This document shows, piece by piece, positions 6,392 through 11,417 of a stretch of DNA of 11,417 bases. The notes under the pieces were generated by a model. It did no database searches. It saw nothing but the letters and a program-made list of their open reading frames with translations, and was not told the DNA's origin. This DNA comes from GCA-2684655 sp051278165 (GTDB lineage Bacteria > Planctomycetota > UBA1135 > UBA2386): contig JBNMNW010000186.1 in the NCBI GenBank assembly GCA_051278165.1, positions 1 through 11,417 on the forward strand, written 5' to 3'. Within the stretch, counting starts at the first letter, position 1. Every line of letters begins with the position of its first letter. A program made the position numbers and the translations under genes.

Positions 6392-7057
6392 TCAGAACCG
6401 CAGCGACAGGCCGATGTGTATCCCTTCGGTCTCGATGCGCGCGCTGTCGCCGATCCCGAACAAGGTCGCATCGTCGATTTCGCTCGTCTGGCGGGCGTAG
6501 GCGATCTGAAAACCGACCTCGTCGCTGGCGCGCAGGTCGACGCCGACCTCGAAGCGTCCAACGCGCCAATCGATGCTGCGGGTGTCCGTGTAGCGCACGT
6601 ACGGCTCACACCACGACCAGCCCTGCCACGACGCCTCGACTCCGACCATCGCGCCAACGCCGGATTCGCTTGCGCGTGCGCTCATCTCGGCGACCTCGAT
6701 CTCGCCGTAGGCCGGCCCTATTCGGGGGCTCAGGCGCACACCGCCCCACGTCAACTCCGGCGCGAACACAGCGTGTCCGAGAGTAGCCTCGTAGTCGGGG
6801 CGCAGCCCTTCCTGGTCGAAGTCCCCCTTGACGCGCGTCACGCCGGCTTCGAAGGTCGACCGATACTGCACACGCTGCCCGTCTTTGCGCGAGTCGCGCT
6901 GCCGCGGCGACCACTGAACCCGCGCGGACGGCATCAACGCGCCGCGGTCGGTGCCGCGAAATTGATTGCCGAAGTTGCAGCCGGTCAGGGCCAGCAGCGC
7001 CACCAACACGGCGATACTTGCAACGGTACGTGAGTTCGTTGAGGAACAGATAGTCAT
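6392..7057 (-). CDS. Small lipoprotein with beta-strand-rich, outer-membrane-like C-terminus
   Basis: A 221-residue protein not assignable to a named family. It starts MTICSSTNSRTVASIAVLVALLALTGC: a short charged region, a hydrophobic stretch and the lipobox LTGC, so it should be lipidated at Cys27 after signal peptidase II cleavage. The mature part is rich in alternating polar and nonpolar strands (for example VGVDLRASDEVGFQIAYARQ) and ends in GIHIGLSLRF. That terminal strand with Phe as last residue is the typical signal of outer-membrane beta-barrels, so an 8-strand-like barrel is plausible. I chose the ATG at 7057; a TTG at 7081 in frame would add eight residues that spoil the signal peptide. 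No Shine-Dalgarno is visible, and the gene follows the repeat protein by 29 bp, so coupled translation is likely. It could instead be a periplasmic beta-sandwich lipoprotein. Confidence 0.72.
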   Translation of the reverse strand: MTICSSTNSRTVASIAVLVALLALTGCNFGNQFRGTDRGALMPSARVQWSPRQRDSRKDGQRVQYRSTFEAGVTRVKGDFDQEGLRPDYEATLGHAVFAPELTWGGVRLSPRIGPAYGEIEVAEMSARASESGVGAMVGVEASWQGWSWCEPYVRYTDTRSIDWRVGRFEVGVDLRASDEVGFQIAYARQTSEIDDATLFGIGDSARIETEGIHIGLSLRF

Positions 7058-7086
7058 GAGTTTTTGGCCGTCGGAAAGCAAGCTGG

Positions 7087-9504
7087 CTAATGCGTTGCTT
7101 GCAGAGTGAGTTCGATCAGCGGCTCTTCCCCGCCTAACTGGATTGTGACGACCTGCAGAGCGGCTCGAGCCCGCTGCCTCGACTTGATCACGTAGACACC
7201 AGGCAGAAAGTCCCGCACGCAGGCATACCCGTCTGCATCTGTGCTAACGGTGCGTCGACGCACACCATTCAGTGTATTGGATTCGAATACGACTGCCGCG
7301 CCGCTCGCTGGGCCAACATCCTCATCGTAAACCATGACATGCACGCACGGCAGTTGTGCAACTCGGAGCGTGCGCTCCAATCGACTCTCTGCGCCGTCTA
7401 CCACGACATCGGTCGACACCAGTTCTTCTCCGCCTACCGCAACAATCAACCGATACAGATCCGGCCGCAAGCCTGCGAGGCTATACGAACCATCTGCTCG
7501 CGTTTGCACCGAAGCCGGTGCGAAACCACTGGACACGGGGCGCAACTGCACCGTAACGGAACCGAGCCCCGCACCTCCCGGACCGAGAACGCGCCCAAAG
7601 ATGCCGCCATCGCGCTTGAGTTCGATATTCATCGGCGCATCTGCAGTCGGGCTAGCAGAAGAGGTGCGCCAGCCGGGTGCGCGCACCGAGATGGACGCAA
7701 CACCGGATGAGTCGATCTCGAACACACCGGACGGTGACGAGAACGAATACTCGGTCTTGCCCGGCAGGCACGTCACGACGAACTCACTGATAGCCGTCTG
7801 GGTCGCTGCATCGGTGACGCGGCCCGAGAGCCGATGCTCGGCTGTAAGCTCGACCCTCATGACAGCTCCGCTTCCTGCAAAGGGGTCGATCTGGATCTCA
7901 CCCGGCCGATACCCCTGGCGCGACACGGTCAGCGTGCATTGACCGAGCAGCGCGACCTCACCTCGCCCCTCACGGTCGACGAAGCCCCCGGAAGAACCGA
8001 CACGCGCATGACCGGTCTGACGTGAGGCCCATCTCGCGCCAGGTATTGGCATTCCAGATGGATCGACGACCTGCAGTGGAACTCTGGTCACCTGCTCCCC
8101 GGAGAGCTTGACCGACTCTTCGTCCCCTCCGTGCAGCATGAGTTGCGCGACGACGAGTCGATCGGTGCCAAGCAGCACGATCACTGGGCCAGTCGGCAGT
8201 TGGGCGAATCGGCAGCGCCCGTGGACATCGATTAGACCATGACGCACGCCTTCTCGACACTCAACAGATACGGGCTGCCCGATTAGCGCGAGAGCCTCGG
8301 TGTGCACATCGACCGCCGCGCAATGCTGGAGTGTGAGTGTGGCACGCGAACCACGCGCGGGCAGCCAGAAAACGGACGCCGACGCATCGTTGGTGTGACA
8401 CGAGAGCTTTACCGGCGAAGTGTTGGGCAGGTCGAACATGACTTGACCGTCCCGATCCGTCAGAGAGCGCCTCGTGACGCCACCCTGATCGCTCACGACG
8501 GTCACACCGATTTTAGGATGGCCATCTTCCACGACGATCACCTGCAGCGGCGATGGGCTAGCGCCGAGCTGCAGCGCGAGGTCGCGGTCGCGGTCACCCG
8601 GCGCAAGCGAATGCCGCAGCGGGCCATGGCCCTCAGCGGCAACTCGAAGGCTTGCACCGGTAACGCCCGCGGCGAGGAACTCGAACCGACCGCTGCCGTC
8701 CGTGTGCACAGATCGAACGAAGTCGGACAAGCTCGTCGTGGGCACATACTCCACCTCAGCACCGACGAGAGCGGCACCGGTCATCTGCGACACGACCCGC
8801 CCCCGAATCAAGCCAGCAGGCGCCAGACGCAGCGTGGCCGAGTTGTCATTCGTGGTGAGGAAGTAGCCAGAATGCCGGTGGGTCTCGTATCCCATGCCAC
8901 CAGCCAACAGCAGAACCTGCCCGGTCGACAGTCCATCCAGCATGAACGAGCCGTCCTCGCCGGTCGTAGTGCGGCGCGCCACCCCGCCCCACTTCGCCTC
9001 GACCCATCCCTTGCCGACAGGGCGGCCGGTCTGCTCACACAGCACGTAACCGCGCAACCGCGCCTCCGCCGTCATCTTGACGACTACCTCGGCCCCAGGA
9101 GCAATGCCAGCCACCGCGCTCGCGGCCATTCCTTCGGCAGACACCGACAAGAGCGTTTGTGGCATACTCGCCTGAAGTGCGAAGTTGCCGCCTTCATCGC
9201 TGAAGACTGCCGCCGACGAGCCATAGCGGATCACGGCGCCTGCGACCGGCTGATCGTCCGGCCCCAAAACGAGGCCCACGATAGAAGGTGCGTGGCTGTC
9301 GGCAGCGACCACGGTCACCGGGTCAACCGTCTCGGCCGCACGCGACTGGATCCCGGTCGAGCGCACAGCACGAGGCGGCACTGTCTCGACCTCGCCTACC
9401 GAATAGACTTCGCCAGCGGGCAGCGCCACCGCCCCGAAAGGGAAGAGGAACAGGCCGAAACCAGCCAGAAGCAATATGAAGACTGCTAGATAACGCCAGG
9501 ACAT
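7087..9504 (-). CDS. Membrane-anchored protein with about nine carboxypeptidase-regulatory-like repeats
   Basis: An 805-residue protein starting MSWRYLAVFILLLAGFGLFL, a signal anchor or uncleaved signal peptide, so the rest should face the periplasm or cell surface. From about residue 75 on I count roughly nine beta-sandwich repeats of the CarboxypepD_reg / Cna-B-like type. Each has the form 'x-G-x-V-x-d-xx-g-x-P-x-x-g-A-x-V ... t-D-x-x-G-x-F-x-l-x-x-L-x-x-G-x-y-x-V'. Clear examples are GRVVSQMTGAALVGAEVEY with TDGSGRFEF, GRVLGPGGAGLGSVTVQLRP with TRADGSYSLAGLRP, and the last with STDADGYACVRDFLPGVYVI. There is no enzymatic domain, so a structural, adhesive or ligand-displaying role is inferred. 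The start is fixed by AAGGAG 9 nt upstream; an in-frame extension to 9579 would overlap the previous gene. It follows the poly-Gly lipoprotein by 37 bp. Confidence 0.85.
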   Translation of the reverse strand: MSWRYLAVFILLLAGFGLFLFPFGAVALPAGEVYSVGEVETVPPRAVRSTGIQSRAAETVDPVTVVAADSHAPSIVGLVLGPDDQPVAGAVIRYGSSAAVFSDEGGNFALQASMPQTLLSVSAEGMAASAVAGIAPGAEVVVKMTAEARLRGYVLCEQTGRPVGKGWVEAKWGGVARRTTTGEDGSFMLDGLSTGQVLLLAGGMGYETHRHSGYFLTTNDNSATLRLAPAGLIRGRVVSQMTGAALVGAEVEYVPTTSLSDFVRSVHTDGSGRFEFLAAGVTGASLRVAAEGHGPLRHSLAPGDRDRDLALQLGASPSPLQVIVVEDGHPKIGVTVVSDQGGVTRRSLTDRDGQVMFDLPNTSPVKLSCHTNDASASVFWLPARGSRATLTLQHCAAVDVHTEALALIGQPVSVECREGVRHGLIDVHGRCRFAQLPTGPVIVLLGTDRLVVAQLMLHGGDEESVKLSGEQVTRVPLQVVDPSGMPIPGARWASRQTGHARVGSSGGFVDREGRGEVALLGQCTLTVSRQGYRPGEIQIDPFAGSGAVMRVELTAEHRLSGRVTDAATQTAISEFVVTCLPGKTEYSFSSPSGVFEIDSSGVASISVRAPGWRTSSASPTADAPMNIELKRDGGIFGRVLGPGGAGLGSVTVQLRPVSSGFAPASVQTRADGSYSLAGLRPDLYRLIVAVGGEELVSTDVVVDGAESRLERTLRVAQLPCVHVMVYDEDVGPASGAAVVFESNTLNGVRRRTVSTDADGYACVRDFLPGVYVIKSRQRARAALQVVTIQLGGEEPLIELTLQATH

Positions 9505-9513
9505 GACAAAGCT

Positions 9514-9519
9514 CTCCTT
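9514..9519 (-). promoter_or_regulatory. Strong ribosome binding site of the repeat protein
   Basis: AAGGAG on the - strand, 9 nt before the ATG at 9504, within the 37-bp gap after the lipoprotein stop. It is the best Shine-Dalgarno sequence in the window and decides this start against the in-frame extension upstream. Confidence 0.75.
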
Positions 9520-9541
9520 CTTTCGATCGGCCAGTGCGGAT

Positions 9542-10852
<1,311 letters not shown>

Positions 10853-11197
10853 TACGTGATTTGCCTCCAAGCAAATGAGAAAGTGAGCAAATGTGCGGAC
10901 GACAACAGGCCGCTGCCCGCGAACTCCACAAGTTGCTAGTCAGAGCGATCGCCTTACTGCTTTTCTGAGAAGCACTCCCCGCTGCATTCCACCTGGTGCA
11001 GCTAGCAACCAAGCAGTTCCCGGCCGGTCGCCCTCGGCGCTGGTGCCCACCTACCGATCGAGGTGATTGACGAACCACCCGCTGCATCGCCCAGTGGTAT
11101 GTGTGCAAGACGCGTATAGATCTCCGAACTCGCATTCACCCCGGATCTGCCGCCATTCTGGCGAGGCGTAAGGTCCCTCCCTCTTCGTTGCGGACAT
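10853..11197. other. Gene-free leader region upstream of the lipoprotein and downstream of the intron
   Basis: About 345 bp forming the 3' flank of the group II intron and the leader of the - strand gene run. It contains the ribosome-site hairpin, a 7-bp stem at 10958-10974 and an 8-bp inverted repeat (10932-10939 with 11002-11009). A - strand frame of 48 codons (11197-11051, starting MSATKREGPY) begins exactly at the presumed intron end but has no ribosome binding site and no known relative. No convincing -35/-10 promoter was found. Confidence 0.5.
10859..10876 (-). promoter_or_regulatory. Hairpin holding the lipoprotein ribosome binding site
   Basis: On the - strand ATTTGC and GCAAAT pair perfectly (6 bp) around the loop TTGGAG, and the Shine-Dalgarno GGAGG (10864-10868) runs from the loop into the stem. 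A second copy of CATTTGCT lies 16 bp upstream (10886-10893) and could pair with the same GCAAAT arm instead. Such an arrangement could tune translation; the stem is short and AT-rich, so the effect may be small. Confidence 0.4.
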
Positions 11198-11201
11198 GTC
11201 G

Positions 11202-11238
11202 GGTGGACCAGGGAGATCACTCTCCCCGGCCTCCCACA
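11202..11238 (-). ncRNA. Group II intron domain VI (branch-point hairpin)
   Basis: Directly after domain V the - strand forms a hairpin: 10 paired positions (GCCGGGGAGA at 11230-11221 with TCTCCCTGGT at 11216-11207, two of them G-U) capped by a GTGA tetraloop. Below it GTGG pairs with CCAC, with a three-nt bulge on the 5' side. No clearly bulged adenosine is visible; the A at 11204 is the best branch-point candidate from its distance to the presumed 3' end. Confidence 0.6.
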
Positions 11239-11271
11239 GATCCGGACTTGCGGAACTACCGCATCCGGCTC
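11239..11271 (-). ncRNA. Group II intron domain V (catalytic core hairpin)
   Basis: Thirty-three nt on the - strand beginning GAGCCGGATGCGG and ending AAGTCCGGATC. It folds into an 8-position lower stem, a two-nt bulge (AG), a 5-bp upper stem and the loop TAGTT. The AGC catalytic triad is at positions 2-4, and the overall plan matches the 34-nt domain V of bacterial group II introns. The base facing G3 is A rather than the usual U, a variation I recall from introns that carry this 'GCGGTAGTTCCGC' top. Confidence 0.72.
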
Positions 11272-11277
11272 CTCTAA

Positions 11278-11417
11278 TCACGGGCTCGCTGCGGGACGAC
11301 AGGTCGAATGAACCACGTAGGCCGGAGGTAGAGGATACCGCTCCAAGAGCTGCGTCCACCACCCCCATGTCTTACGTGCCTTGTTCGACCGCCAGCGCTT
11401 CCACTTGCGCCAGATCT
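11278..11417 (-). CDS. C-terminal end of a group II intron reverse transcriptase/maturase, 5' end outside window
   Basis: Forty-six codons stay open from the right edge to the TGA at 11280-11278, reading IWRKWKRWRSNKARKTWGWW then TQLLERYPLPPAYVVHS and a short tail. The 'W-x-K-W-K-R' start followed by basic and aromatic residues resembles the DNA-binding end of group II intron-encoded proteins, and the ending resembles those that lack the HNH endonuclease domain. The stop lies 6 bp before domain V, consistent with a reading frame in domain IV. The enzyme would copy the intron RNA into DNA and assist its splicing. The identification depends mostly on the ribozyme hairpins beside it; the 46 residues alone would be weak evidence. 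Confidence 0.62.
   Translation of the reverse strand, partial: IWRKWKRWRSNKARKTWGWWTQLLERYPLPPAYVVHSTCRPAASP

Larger units (their letters stand above)
11198..11417 (-). mobile_element. 3' end of a group II intron (retrotransposing ribozyme), remainder outside window
   Basis: Reading the - strand from the right edge, the window shows in order the tail of a maturase reading frame, a domain V-like hairpin (11239-11271) and a domain VI-like hairpin (11204-11237). The sequence then reads CCGAC, where the intron should end at about 11198. An A at 11204 would be seventh from that end, where the branch-point adenosine is expected, although it is paired in my fold. Group II introns are self-splicing RNAs that copy themselves into DNA with their own reverse transcriptase. 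Domains I to III and most of the enzyme gene are beyond 11417, so completeness cannot be judged. The exact 3' boundary is an estimate. Confidence 0.72.

Noticed and set aside
6006..6786. Overlapping open frames on both strands in the gap before the kinase and through the small lipoprotein gene
   Set aside because: They lack start signals and domains and are rich in Arg and Ser. The stretch is better read as a leader region, and the part after 6392 as the lipoprotein on the - strand.
8302..9489. 395-codon open frame on the + strand, opposite the repeat protein
   Set aside because: It is a shadow of the GC-rich gene on the other strand: very high in Arg and His, no domain, no ribosome site, whereas the - strand frame has a signal anchor, a good Shine-Dalgarno sequence and clear repeats.
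11051..11368. 105-codon - strand frame across domain V and VI
   Set aside because: It runs through the catalytic hairpins of the intron in a frame other than the maturase. Such translations of domain V are a common misannotation.

Overview
The window looks like chromosomal DNA from a GC-rich, envelope-rich bacterium, most likely a planctomycete (Planctomycetota). This rests on three features. The Hanks-type kinase has the fused transmembrane/TPR-like architecture and the 'VALKVIKLGMD' and 'HAHQKGILHRDLKPSN' wording typical of that phylum. An ECF sigma factor beginning with the 'TRWSMLEGL' pattern abuts it. The gene cut by the left edge ends in the 'SNGLKWTLGF' style common on secreted planctomycete proteins. 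This assignment comes from family recognition, not a search; some gammaproteobacteria carry similar kinases.

Left part (1-2357, + strand genes): the 3' end of a secreted-type protein; a roughly 140-bp fold-back palindrome (205-345); a TetA-like MFS exporter (589-1806); and, on either side of the exporter, two same-direction remnants of what looks like the C-terminus of an IS91-type transposase. The rest is decayed intergenic DNA. This part reads as an old mobile-element landing zone around an efflux gene.

Central part (2358-10852, all - strand): five genes in one direction. Transcription would run from a poly-Gly lipoprotein (10852-9542), to a membrane-anchored protein with about nine carboxypeptidase-regulatory-like beta-sandwich repeats (9504-7087), to a small lipoprotein ending like an outer-membrane beta strand (7057-6392). 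After a gap of about 390 bp come a 982-residue Ser/Thr kinase with one membrane span and a TPR-like outer region (5999-3051) and an ECF sigma factor (3050-2358) whose ATG directly touches the kinase stop codon. The first three are spaced 37 and 29 bp apart and are probably one transcript. The kinase/sigma pair may have its own promoter, because three 10-bp repeats lie just before its Shine-Dalgarno sequence. A working hypothesis is that the kinase senses envelope state and controls the sigma factor, with the surface proteins as partners or targets; nothing in the sequence proves the link.

Right part (10853-11417): about 345 bp without a convincing gene, holding the lipoprotein leader with a hairpin over its ribosome binding site. 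Then comes the 3' end of a group II intron on the - strand: the last 46 residues of its reverse transcriptase/maturase, domain V and domain VI. The rest of the intron lies beyond the right edge.

No tRNA, rRNA or CRISPR array was seen.
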